Notes: generated by a model not told the origin, from the sequence alone. A DNA stretch of 64,000 nt from Ambrosia x helenae (GCA_030844895.1 CM061226.1:46508238-46572237); one strand, 5' to 3'; numbered from the stretch's first letter, positions 32,412-43,399 are shown. Numbers and translations: made by a program.

Positions 32412-32523
32412 CTCGAGAACTTGGAGAGGGTCGAGTGATTCTCCATGATTATGTAGAAGCCGAACAGCAGCTTTAAACATGGGCTTCTTGCCATCTGTGG
32501 GATTCAGATAAATATCAAGCAAC
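32412..32523 (-). pseudogene. Captured VPS3/TGFBRAP1-like exon A
   Basis: On the minus strand, TTTTCAG|GTTGCTTG opens and CTCGAG|GTTTCAAG closes a 112-bp exon. It codes for LLDIYLNPTDGKKP and MFKAAVRLLHNHGESLDPL, then QVLE. I recognise this as the C-terminal region of the plant VPS3 / TGF-beta-receptor-associated protein 1 family, a subunit of the CORVET tethering complex in endosome-to-vacuole traffic. Both splice sites are intact. The exon is a passenger inside the Pack-MULE and is truncated from its gene, so no function is expected beyond possible antisense or small-RNA effects on the parent gene. Confidence 0.7.
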
Positions 32524-32586
32524 CTGAAAATATAAATCCATATAAATATATGTTTCCAACTCGTTTCTGGGATACGTGTGGGATAC

Positions 32587-32588
<2 letters not shown>

Positions 32589-32661
<73 letters not shown>
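32589..32661 (+). repeat. (GA)n microsatellite in the right arm of the Pack-MULE
   Basis: About 36 GA units, the mirror of the CT run in the left arm, showing that the microsatellite belongs to the inverted repeat. Confidence 0.95.
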
Positions 32662-32666
<5 letters not shown>

Positions 32667-32898
32667 TGGGGTGGGTGTGGGGTAAAGTTGAATTTTAAAT
32701 GCCAAATTCGTCCCTGAGGTAAAAAGACGACCCTACCCCTGACATTAACGAAATTTTTTAACTGGGTTAGTGAAAAGGACGAATTTGGCAAAAAAATCCA
32801 AACCTCAGGGAAGGAATTGCAAAAAAAAAACTTTTGTACTGGAGTGGCAAACTGGCCCAAACCTCAGGGACGAAAATCGCTATTAACTCAATAAAAAT

Positions 32899-33253
32899 AG
32901 ATAAGGAATCTATTCATCAATTATTGGGGATACCACGCGAGGGGATAAATTTACATGAAGTGGAGGAATTGGAAAATAAAGAACTTGAGGTAGAAGAATG
33001 GAAAAATAGATATCTCGGGCGTTTTATCGCACCAACAGAGATTGTAAAAAACATACAAACCGCCAAAGATGAGGACAGTTTCTCCTTCAGACTAGACTTC
33101 TTAATGTTGTTCCTTGCAGTTATGGTGGAATGCCATCAACAAGAAAGGTGTAAGTTGAAGATCCTACACAAGTTGAAAGCTAATACCAGTTTCAAATACA
33201 TAGACTGGTGTGATTACATACTTGAAGCAATGAAAAAATGTAAACGAAAGTGA
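32899..33253 (+). pseudogene. Ulp1-type gene, N-terminal domain exon (right half)
   Basis: It continues the exon interrupted by the Pack-MULE: KESIHQLLGIPREGINLHEV, YLGRFIAPTEIVKNIQTAKD, FRLDFLMLFLAVMVECHQQE and FKYIDWCDYILEAMKKCKRK, then TGA at 33251-33253. In related plant proteins this region has the form V/I-x-x-x-LGIP-x-G, followed by F-x-x-x-FL-x-L-F and a Y-x-DWC-x-Y-x-L segment, and precedes the protease domain by several hundred residues. The stop at the end may lie in the following intron. Confidence 0.6.
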
Positions 33254-33400
33254 AAAAGGTGTGACAACAGCAAGACATTCGTTGGACCACTCACTATTCT
33301 AACGTATGTGTTTCTAGTGTCTCTATATAAAAACCTTAACAATAAAATATAGAGTACTATACTTGTTTTTGGTGAATCGCGTGGAGGGGGTTACATATAT

Positions 33401-33503
33401 TAATAATTGAAGTTGCATTTTACTTACAAGTATGAAATCTATTACATTGCTATAATAATTGAAGTTGCATTTTACTTACAAGTATGAAATCTATTACATT
33501 GCT
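33401..33503 (+). repeat. 52-bp tandem duplication in an intron
   Basis: ATAATTGAAGTTGCATTTTA... is present twice in direct contact with almost no differences. Confidence 0.9.
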
Positions 33504-33689
33504 GATAAAAAATGGAAAAAAATATATTCGATCTACGTATAATTGAGTAATCGTAATGGATACATTAATATTGTTACATTTTTTTTGATATAACACATGT
33601 GTTAGATAGGTTGATGTTTGTAAAAAAATATCTCTTGAAACAATAACATATTTGGCAAATTTTATGACACATTGTAGTTGCTTTACATT

Positions 33690-35007
33690 GAAAGTATTGA
33701 ATGCAAAGGGATGGAGTTGGTAGACTCATTGGTACCGATAGAATATTGGAACAAGAATAACCTGAAAAAAGAGAGATGCTGGAAATCAAAGGGACTGGGT
33801 TTGACACAGGAAAGTTTAGGCATTTTGTGCAAGCAAATAAATCAGTTTCTGATGAGATTGATGATAATATTCCTCCTTTTGTGCTATCAGTAAGTTGAAT
33901 TTTAAAAAAATTGTAAAAAATTATAATACGATGGTTTTTCAAAACAAATTAAAAACACTTGTAAAATTTATGCAGGATAAGATAAGGGAGATAGGAAGCA
34001 TGATAGATGCGGTTTTAAAAAGTACGGGGACCGTTGAAAAAAAGATTACGGAAATGTATGATAAAGAACCAGAAAACGAAGATGTGTTGACATTAGTTGC
34101 AAGGATTGATTTGGTGAACGAAGGTGGTTTGAAAAAAAGACAAAAGGAAGGCGTTGTTGGTAGTAACGCAGCTGAGCAGATAAGGGAGGTATTAAGCAGT
34201 CTAGCGAATAAGGAAAACGTGAATGACGTAGCTGATGACAATAATAAAAACGCTGATGACGATGAAAGTTAGAAACAGTTTGTAGCCTTATATACTATAT
34301 ACATAAAATGTTCATAGGTTTAATTATTAAGTTCTTATTAAATGAAGATAGTTATGCATGTGGAGATGATGTCATGGACGATATAGAAGAAAGACTTGTT
34401 GCAGACAAACATAATGTCATGGGGGATGTCGAAATCGGTAAGCTTAAATGTTGTCAACGTAGATGCTATATAAAAAACCTGTTTTTAATATTCATGCTTT
34501 GATGTAAAATATTAAAATGACAAACAGGCCGTAACAAAGTAAGTAGGTGCGTCTCTAAAAATGTGGGAAACACAAGGGTTGAAGGTGGATCATCAACACG
34601 CAAGTGTGATAAAGTAGTGGGGGATGATGATGTTAACCAAAAAAAATGAAAATGATGTTAGAGGAACTACTACAAATGAAAAAAAACATTCTACTAACCA
34701 AAAACAAAGAAAACAAAGAAGGTACATATGTTGTTTTCGATTTTGTAAAAAAATAGAATTTCTTTGAACAAAAAAACTGAAGGTTATTATGTTTAGTAGG
34801 TGATGTTGAAACTATGGAAAAGGGAACTACAAACAACATACTTACCAACGCCACATAAATCAGAGAAGGTAACTGTGTTGTTTTCAAGTATGTAAAAAAA
34901 TGGAAGTTCTTTAAAAAGAAAGAAAACTTAAGGTTATTATTTTTAGTAGGTGGTATTTGAACCTATGGCAAAGGGAACTACTATTGTTGACGATAGTCCA
35001 AGCTTTA
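33690..35007 (+). pseudogene. Ulp1-type gene, middle exons up to the gag-only element
   Basis: Exon-like blocks: 33690-33893 (ECKGMELVDSLVPIEYWN, PPFVLSVS, frameshifted inside); 33975-34272 (acidic/basic helical segment DKIREIGSMIDAVLKSTGTV to ADDDES); short blocks near 34346-34440 and 34529-34650; two similar blocks near 34800-34860 and 34950-35007. The last begins with the module TIVDDSPSF and is cut at 35007 by the retroelement. Its remainder resumes at 42360. AG and GT bound several blocks. The P-S-F-S-L-G module is common in plant transposon-associated Ulp1 proteins. Confidence 0.5.
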
Positions 35008-36395
35008 TGTAACACCCCAACCGATGGCGGAAACATCGAGGTGTCACGTAGTGACGATTGTTCAATAGCACATGGACTAAATTGTAAATAATAATAGCAA
35101 GTAACTTCCATTATTCAAAACGAAATACAAAGAGTCTTAATAGAAATCTCAAACATAAATAGTAAATGTTCAACTTTTATTTAAGCACTAGGTCCAGCCT
35201 AAGCGTGAAAAGCATGCAAGATCAAACTTCACCTGAAACATGTACAAAATAATTTGTCAACACATATAATGCATTGGTGAGTATATCCATTTTCGTTCAA
35301 ACAGTAATTTGCAATTTATGTGCCTTGATGTTTGTAATATGTAAAAGGGTCAAAATCAAGCCTCACATCGTTCAATAATCGTTCACACATCGTTCAAGAA
35401 AACCATAACAAAATTCGTAGTACTACTCATTGTTAGGTGCGGCCAAGGTTAATGACTTTGAGAAATCGTTCATACAATTCACACAAAACATATCAAGAGC
35501 ACATTGCTTTGTAAATAACATACGTAAGTTTAATAATAATGGTACATGAATCACCCCAAAAGAGTAAAACGATATAAAAGGGGAAAGATATACTCACAGT
35601 TTCGCTAAATATAAACTCCACGAAAGTTCGTCGTAAAGGATTTAGAATTCCGAAGAACTCAACCTATACATGATAGAATACTAATGAGGAAATAACTTAA
35701 AAGTCTAAGGCAACCAAAATCTAAGGCATTAGGGTTTACTAGACTTGTGTAGGGAAGATGAAGTTTTTGATAATAATTTGAACAATAGTTTTGAACTAAA
35801 TATATAACGATTAATTAAATAAGCGACTAAAACACTTATGTATTCCACACTTAGAAACATTTTCTATTTTATAGAAAAATATCCACGAAAAAGATTTTAT
35901 GATTTATATTTGATTATACAATTTATTATATCTAATTTAAATATAAATAGAATAAATAATATGAGATATGATCCAAAAATGATATTTTTATGAAAACTAA
36001 TTATTTTATGAGGTGAAATACTGAAAAAAAATATTTCCATAATTTCTTTCAATTTATTTGCATTAAAAACTTATTTAATGAGTTTAAATATTGTTTTAAT
36101 GATTTAAAAATAGTAAAAATACCAAAAATAATCATTTTCTGAGAAATTACATTTTATTTCAGTTTACTATATATAAAAATAAATTTCCAGAAAATTTGAG
36201 GTTAAAATCACTTAAAATGAATTTTTAATCATTTAATTATGATTAAAACAAATTAAATCAAGAAAAATAGGAAAATAATATATTTTTCAGAAAATAAAAA
36301 TATGTTAATTTTCTTTAAGGTGTCAAGATGTTTCTCCTAAATTTTCATAATTTTGAAGTAAAAATGAATTTTCTATTAATATTATAAGATTTTAA

Positions 36396-36440
<45 letters not shown>

Positions 36441-37336
36441 AACAAATAAATATAAGAAGAAAAGGAAACAAAAGAAAAGAAAGAAAAAAAAACACTGCCC
36501 ATGGGACTCGAACCCGAGCAGATGGGGTACCACACACATACACAACCACTAAACCAAACCACATCTTGTTAAAAGCTTCAACAAAAAAATACTTAAACAA
36601 TTCCTACACTTCATCTTCTTCCCCAAACCATAAACCCTAACCCTAGATTTTTAGGAACCTTCAATTCGTAAAGATTAGAACCCGATTCAAGAGGGATTTT
36701 AAAGAGCATGATTAAAGGAGTAAAATGGCACCAAAAACAAGAGCTTACAATACGTATTTTGGCCGGAAAATGAGCTTCAAAGTCGCGACAAAGAGACACG
36801 AATTGGAGCCCTTCTAGACGTTTTTACTTGGTGTTTTTTAGTGGGTTTTGAAGAGAAAGAGTGCAGAAAACTAAAGCTATGATCGGTATTTATAATAGTC
36901 TTGTAAAAGTGGCGTTTTGTAAAGCTTAAATATTCCGGCGGTTACAACATTAAACCCGGTTATAAAATGCTTAAAAACGCATGTTTTTGACTTAATTATG
37001 AAGGGAATTCAAAGGATTTAGATGAAGAAACGTAAACCCCATAAAAACTTAACCAAGATTAAATATTTCTAACCAAAAACTTTTTAACACTTTAAAAATA
37101 TATTTTTTTCATCTTTTATAAAATTTACCAATATTTTAAGTTTTTATCCCTTTCCATCGTAAAACTTCGACGTTTTCCAACGTCCCTCGACAAAATATTT
37201 GGTGTTTTATAATAAAACGTATATAATAAAGATTTAACGAATAATTCAACTTAAGTTTTATTTAAAATTTCAAAAGATCGTAACACAAGGACTGAAATGA
37301 AATTTTGGTAAAGTTAGAAAACGCGCAAATGTTACA
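35008..37336 (-). repeat. 3' LTR (element orientation) of the gag-only element
   Basis: 2329 bp. Colinear with 39881-42354 except for a missing block of about 150 bp at the point matching 41905-42062, a longer TA run at 36400-36435, and an 8-bp difference near 36232. It contains a tRNA-like block at 36493-36565 on the minus strand. Confidence 0.9.
36493..36565 (-). other. tRNA-like / SINE-head sequence with A and B boxes inside the LTR
   Basis: On the minus strand TGGTTTAGTGG (36556-36546, A box) and GGTTCGAGTCC (36514-36504, B box) are 42 bp apart start to start, as in tRNA genes, and a T run follows at once (36491 downward). This is the layout of an internal Pol III promoter with terminator. 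It does not fold as a full tRNA by eye. It is repeated in the other LTR at 41345-41417. Confidence 0.55.
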
Positions 37337-37521
37337 GTCTCCCCTACTTTAGAAAATTTCGTCTCGAAATTACTTCAAGTGAAGGTTTCTGGTTGTGGAA
37401 TATATGAGTATGTTATCGATGAAAACACTTACGTATTGGTTCAAGAAAGGTATACAATCTCGATTCATAAGATTCCTAAATACGGGTATAAAATCTACAG
37501 AAAATTTCTAATCGTTTAGAT

Positions 37522-38994
37522 TTATCGTGCAATTACGAAGCATAGATTTAAAAAAAATAAAAAAATAAGATTTCCATTAGCAACCTCCACAGTAAAAGGA
37601 TGGGTAAAGTGAGGACAAGTACGAGCAAGCAAAGGTTCAAATTCTAACGAGACAAAACTCCTATCCGCACCGGTAAAAATCGAAGCATATAAGTTAGTAA
37701 TAAGAAATGTACCATTGACAACGTCGTTGATAGCTTGATCTTGGTTAGCATTGATGTTGAAAGCACGACCACGAGCTGGAGCCGCTTGAATTGCTGGAAC
37801 TGTCGGGGCTGCTGGGGTTTGCTGACGGGCCTGAATAAAAGTCGTAAGATGAGGGCATCTATTTTGCATATGGTCAAGATCACCACAAGCGTAACAAACT
37901 CTGGGTTGACCAGTTCTCTGGTTTTGGGTATTGATTCCACGACAATGTGAAGCAGTGTGACCCAGTCAACCACACGTGTCACACTTCCAGCAGGGTCGGT
38001 TGTGAGAGTTGCATGTGGTGCACTTAGGGTGCACACCTGCGTAGTTCCCTTGAACCTTTTGAGTTTGGGGTGCAGCAGGTGGGTTTGCAACAGGAACCTG
38101 GTTAAGGGGTGCAACAACAGCATAGTTTTGGTTTCCACCTTTTCGTTTCTTATTGGAACTAGAGGCAGAGGCAGAGTTTTCTTGGGAAGGTTCAGTGGTA
38201 GCAGGGTTTGAAGTGGTTTCAGTAGGCCTTTTAGTACCCTTACGAGTTAGAGTACCATCCTTGACATGCTTGTCAGTAAGAGATGCTGCGAGACGAATGG
38301 CATCCTCTACAGTAGCAGGCTTGCTTCCCATAACCGAATCATGGATCTGAGGTGGCAGTCCCTCAATATACTTCTCAATAGCCAAGGATACCGGGGTTAC
38401 CATATGAGGAATCAGTAAGCTCAACTCGTGATAACGGTTGTTGTAGGGAACATTGTTTCCACTATCCTGTTTGAGGTGATAGAACTCATCCTCCAATTTC
38501 TTCATCTCACTACGGGGACAGAACTCAGTAGTCATGGAAATTTTGAAATCATCCCAAGACATAGCTAAAGCAGCTTCCGTCCCTCGAGCATGTTTTTCAC
38601 CATTCCACCAAGTGAGCGCTCTTTTTTGAAGAACACCTGTGGCATGACGAACACGTAAATTGGCTGGACAGTCGCTATTAATGAACGTATTCTCCATACT
38701 TTCGAACCATTCAAGTAACCCAGTGGCTCCCTCAGTGCCATTAAACTAGTTGGGATGGAAGGAGTTGAAGTGCTTGAAAGTGCACTTATTCTCACTAGCC
38801 CCACCATTTCCACTTGTATTCCCGTTAGAATTCCCATTCGAGCTACCGTTCAGGTTAAGGTTTGGAATAATAGCATTAATGATGTTAGGAACAAGTGTTT
38901 CCAACTTGTCATTGAGCATGGTCGCGATACGCTGATCAGATTTCAACTTAGCTTGACGCATAGAAGCTCTTTTACGAGATTCGCGGTCAGACAT
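37522..38994 (-). pseudogene. gag with protease stub of the gag-only element, two in-frame stops
   Basis: One frame runs the whole way (about 490 codons) with just two stops: TAG at 38746-38748 and TGA at 37966-37968. The start MSDRESRKRASMRQAKLKSD follows a TTTTTGTAG acceptor-like site. The retrotrans_gag core is present (NGTEGATGLLEWFESMENTF, LTWWNGEKHA, FKISMTTEFCPRSEMKKLED), then a Ser/Thr-rich spacer, a knuckle CWKCDTCG-stop-LGHTASHC and a second one, CYACGDLDHMQNRC. The frame ends in a protease fragment NGTFLITNLYAS...TGADRSFVS that lacks the catalytic Asp before TGA. The product would be a particle protein. With the stops it is probably not made in full. Confidence 0.8.
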
Positions 38995-39863
38995 CTACAA
39001 AAATAAAGCAATACTTATGAGATCCAATTTCAAGATTTTGAATGACACATAGCATACGAGGAATTTGCATAATTAAAGAGTAACTTAGAAATCAATATGG
39101 GAAAAATTCAATAGATTAATGATGAAAATCAAATCATGATAAAAGCAAATGAAATATCAAGAATAAAATGAGATATTTGGGATTGTTTATCAGGAAACTG
39201 GTGACTAACCAAAGAAATTGAAATATTATTAGTGACTCGTGGGGCGTACTTTAGCCTATAAGTGAATGCTCATCCCGAGAATTCCCAGGTAGGTAAACGG
39301 GTCCCTCGTCTGATTGGGATTTATGCGAATTACCAACCTAGACAGAAAACTCAGAATACAGGCGCTCACCCTTCCAGATTGCACGTGCCCCGTCACAAAT
39401 AATTTCCAAAACTTTAGCGGATCTTGAAATGTGGAAATATATATATCCTTGAGATGTGGATTTCACTCCTAACTCAAAGATATACTTCCAATAAGTAAAA
39501 ATACGATGGAGTGAAACTGGTCACTAAGATAAGGATATCACTCCTAGCTTAGTGATTTTAAGTTTCTTTTGGAGGGATAGATTCCTTGAGATTTGGACGT
39601 CTCCTATCTCGAAAGGAAAATATTCCAAGATAAATAAATAACTAAATCATATAAAGAGTGAAACTATTCACCAAGGTATAGATATCACTCCTAACTTGGT
39701 GTTTTCGTTTCATTGGTAGAATAAAATCTTCCTCGAATATAATGAAAAGTAAAAGGAGAAAATATATCTAAAGAAATATGAGGATAAAAGAAAGCATATA
39801 ATGGGTAGCTTAGTTATAGTCTAGGTCAAAAGCATTTACTAATAACCTAATTCCCTATAACCA
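38995..39863 (-). other. Leader of the gag-only element
   Basis: About 870 bp between primer site and gag start with no ORF of note. Repeated short motifs (for example TTCACTCCTA at several places, 39460-39700) and an acceptor-like TTTTTGTAG directly before the gag ATG are the only visible structure. Confidence 0.5.
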
Positions 39864-39880
39864 TGGCTCTGATACCAATC
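39864..39880 (-). other. Primer binding site of the gag-only element
   Basis: The plus strand reads TGGCTCTGATACCAATC. The complement ATTGGTATCAGAGCCA is the initiator Met-tRNA site, adjacent to the LTR at 39881, which fixes the minus orientation. Confidence 0.9.
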
Positions 39881-42354
39881 TGTAACACCCCAACCGATGG
39901 CGGAAACATCGAGGTGTCACGTAGTGACGATTGTTCAATAGCACATGGACTAAATTGTAAATAATAATAGCAAGTAACTTCCATTATTCAAAACGAAATA
40001 CAAAGAGTCTTAATAGAAATCTCAAACATAAATAGTAAATGTTCAACTTTTATTTAAGCACTAGGTCCAGCCTAAGCGTGAAAAGCATGCAAGATCAAAC
40101 TTCACCTGAAACATGTACAAAATAATTTGTCAACACATATAATGCATTGGTGAGTATATCCATTTTCGTTCAAACAGTAATTTGCAATTTATGTGCCTTG
40201 ATGTTTGTAATATGTAAAAGGGTCAAAATCAAGCCTCACATCGTTCAATAATCGTTCACACATCGTTCAAGAAAACCATAACAAAATTCGTAGTACTACT
40301 CATTGTTAGGTGCGGCCCAAGGTTAATGACTTTGAGAAATCGTTCATACAATTCACACAAAACATATCAAGAGCACATTGCTTTGTAAATAACATACGTA
40401 AGTTTAATAATAATGGTACATGAATCACCCCAAAAGAGTAAAACGATATAAAAGGGGAAAGATATACTCACAGTTTCGCTAAATATAAACTCCACGAAAG
40501 TTCGTCGTAAAGGATTTAGAATTCCGAAGAACTCAACCTATACATGATAGAATACTAATGAGGAAATAACTTAAAAGTCTAAGGCAACCAAAATCTAAGG
40601 CATTAGGGTTTACTAGACTTGTGTAGGGAAGATGAAGTTTTTGATAATAATTTGAACAATAGTTTTGAACTTAATATATAACGATTAATTAAATAAGCGA
40701 CTAAAACACTTATGTATTCCACACTTAGAAACATTTTCTATTTTATAGAAAAATATCCACGAAAAAGATTTTATGATTTATATTTGATTATACAATTTAT
40801 TATATCTAATTTAAATATAAATAGAATAAATAATATGAGATATGATCCAAAAATGATATTTTTATGAAAACTAATTATTTTATGAGGTGAAATACTGAAA
40901 AAAAATATTTCCATAATTTCTTTCAATTTATTTGCATTAAAAACTTATTTAATGAGTTTAAATATTGTTTTAATGATTTAAAAATAGTAAAAATACCAAA
41001 AATAATCATTTTCTGAGAAATTACATTTTATTTCAGTTTACTATATATAAAAATAAATTTCCAGAAAATTTGAGGTTAAAATCACTTAAAATGAATTTTT
41101 AATCATTGATTAAAACAAATTAAATCAAGAAAAATAGGAAAATAATATATTTTTCAGAAAATAAAAATATGTTAATTTTCTTTAAGGTGTCAAGATGTTT
41201 CTCCTAAATTTTCATAATTTTTGAAGTAAAAATGAATTTTCTATTAATATTATAAGATTTTAACTAATATATATATATATATATATAATATAAACAAATA
41301 AATATAAGAAGAAAAGGAAACAAAAGAAAAGAAAGAAAAAAAAACACTGCCCATGGGACTCGAACCCGAGCAGATGGGGTACCACACACATACACAACCA
41401 CTAAACCAAACCACATCTTGTTAAAAGCTTCAACAAAAAAAATACTTAAACAATTCCTACACTTCATCTTCTTCCCCAAACCATAAACCCTAACCCTAGA
41501 TTTTTAGGAACCTTCAATTCGTAAAGATTAGAACCCGATTCAAGAGGGCTTTTAAAGAGCATGATTAAAGGAGTAAAATGGCACCAAAAACTAGAGCTTA
41601 CAATACGTATTTTGGCCGGAAAATGAGCTTCAAAGTCGCGACAAAGAGACACGAATTGGAGCCCTTCTAGACGTTTTTACTTGGTGTTTTTTAGTGGGTT
41701 TTGAAGAGAAAGAGTGCAGAAAACTAAAGCTACGATCGGTATTTATAATAGTCTTGTAAAAGTGGCGTTTTGTAAAGCTTAAATATTCCGGCGGTTACAA
41801 CATTAAACCCGGTTATAAAATGCTTAAAAACGCATGTTTTTGACTTAATTATGAAGGGAATTCAAAGGATTTAGATGAAGAAACGTAAACCCCATAAAAA
41901 TTTTGAGTTAAAACGCCTCTAAACGCCAAATTAAACCTCGCCGGAGAGGAATCCGGTCGCCGGAATCGCGCTGCTACAGTACCAATTTTTTTTTTTTTTA
42001 AAACATGACAATTTTGATCCCTCTAGTTAGTTTGGTTACTTTAGTCCCTTAACTTCTTATAAAACTTAACCAAGATTAAGTATTTCTAACCAAAAACTTT
42101 TTAACACTTTAAAAATATATTTTTTTCATCTTTTATAAATTTTACCAATATTTTAAGTTTTTATCCCTTTCCATCGTAAAACTTCGACGTTTTCCAACGT
42201 CCCTCGACAAAATTATTTGGTGTTTTATAATAAAACGTATATAATAAAGATTTAACGAATAATTCAACTTAAGTTTTATTTAAAGTTTCAAAAGATCGTA
42301 ACACAAGGACTGAAATGAAATTTTGATAAAGTTAGAAAACACGCAAATGTTACA
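39881..42354 (-). repeat. 5' LTR (element orientation) of the gag-only element
   Basis: 2474 bp. It carries the block absent from the other LTR, flanked by ATAAAA on both sides, and a second copy of the tRNA-like A box (41408-41398) and B box (41366-41356). Apart from indels it is nearly identical to 35008-37336. Confidence 0.9.
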
Positions 42355-42359
42355 CTTTA

Positions 42360-43399
42360 GCCTAGGATTAAGCCAAATAAGAGTCAAAAAATACGTTGTC
42401 ATATCAGGTAAGTACTACTCATTAAAGATATTGACTAATTAACTGAGGCTATCTACATAAAAACTTATGATGTTCATGTCCGAATGTGGATATTTATGAC
42501 AAAAAATGGCTTTAATGAACTGCCTCAAAACATTACTGAAGCTAATGCTGATATAGGTGTTACAAATGAAAGCAACAACATAAATCGAAATGCAACTGAA
42601 ACCAAAAAGGTAAAATGGGTTACAATCCATCAATATGAAAAAAAAAAAAAAAAAGGAAATTGATTGTAACTAAAATAAAAATAAATAAAGTTTAGATTAC
42701 GTGGTAGGTGGTGTTGAATCCATGGAAAAAGGAAATACTATAGTTGACGACTGTCCGAGCTTTAGCCTTGGTTTAAGCGCCAGTTGGGAGAAAAAAAAAC
42801 AGATTGATAACCCGGGTTAGTAATGTTAACTACAGTTATTGTCAAAAATTATTACATATGTAGTAGTATAAAATGTTTGTAGGTGAATAATAACTATAAA
42901 AAAATTAATGGTGGAATGCAGCTAAAAAGTGTGAGAATGAAGACAAAATCTATCATGGTGGATTTATACCGGCATATATGTTCGAAAAAGAAAAGAAGGA
43001 AAATATGGCTGGAAGTAGTGGCTCGGTTGGCTATGTGAATCAAACAAACGGTACAATGTCAAAAAAATTTTGGAAAAAATATATACTTCTTGTATTTCAT
43101 AAAACATATATTAAAAAATATACGGGCAAAAGATGATTTCTTGATTGTTATTACTTTTTTTAGGAAATAAGGGGAAAGATAAAGCAAATGTTTGTGACCC
43201 AGAAGTGGTTGGATCGGTAGCTTATTGGGATGGCCCTGGATTTAGTGTTGGGTTGACGTCGGCTGGGAAGAAATCGGTGGATGAAAAACAAAAAGGTAAG
43301 ATAAAAAACAGTGTTGAAAATAACATGTTTAAAATAACTTTCCTAGCATTTTATTTAATATGTGTTGTTTCTAAACTTACATTCCTATAGCTGTTAAGT
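42360..43399 (+). pseudogene. Ulp1-type gene, exons with repeated P-S-F-S-L-G modules
   Basis: The exon cut at 35007 resumes here (joined reading SPSFSLGLSQIRVKKYVVIS) and ends at a GTAAGT near 42409. A second similar exon lies near 42703-42822 (MEKGNTIVDDCPSFSLGLSA), and a third near 43165-43295 (VAYWDGPGFSVGLTSAGKKS) bounded by TTTAG and GTAAG. The repeated modules look like exon duplications within a disordered linker that precedes the protease domain. Several small breaks make it a pseudogene. Confidence 0.5.

Larger units (their letters stand above)
31764..32889 (+). mobile_element. Pack-MULE: non-autonomous Mutator-like transposon carrying VPS3-like exons
   Basis: Terminal inverted repeats of about 220 bp, roughly 98% alike, start GAGTTAATAGC and end GCTATTAACTC. 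They are flanked by the exact 9-bp duplication AATAAAAAT (31755-31763 and 32890-32898), the Mutator signature. Both arms end inward in a (CT)n/(GA)n run, extending the potential hairpin to about 300 bp per arm. The unique centre (32080-32585) holds two exons and an intron of a VPS3-like gene on the minus strand. No transposase is encoded, so it depends on a MULE elsewhere. Confidence 0.85.
35003..42359 (-). mobile_element. Gag-only LTR retrotransposon (TR-GAG type, Gypsy-derived), target duplication CTTTA
   Basis: CTTTA flanks the element at 35003-35007 and 42355-42359. Long LTRs (35008-37336 and 39881-42354) begin TGTAACACCCC and end GTTACA. Between them are only 2.5 kb, read on the minus strand: Met-tRNA primer site, gag, a stub of protease and a purine tract. 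RT, RNase H and integrase are absent, so it needs proteins from a related Gypsy element. The LTRs differ by only a handful of substitutions, which makes it the youngest-looking insertion in the window. It lies inside an exon of the Ulp1-type gene. Confidence 0.85.

Noticed and set aside
31793..32860. ORFs with long Ser-Leu or Arg-Glu runs on both strands
   Set aside because: Translations of the CT/GA microsatellites in the Pack-MULE arms; only the central VPS3-like exons have protein similarity.
36493..36565. A real tRNA gene
   Set aside because: A and B boxes are present but the acceptor and anticodon stems do not pair by eye; kept as a tRNA-like or SINE-head sequence only.
36624..36650. 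AAACCCTAACCCTA, like plant telomere repeat (also at 41486-41500)
   Set aside because: Only about two imperfect units inside an LTR; too short for an interstitial telomere.
36382..36799. Minus-strand ORFs with hydrophobic runs, repeated at 41264-41652
   Set aside because: They lie in the LTRs of the gag-only element and cover the tRNA-like block; no domain or coding pattern.
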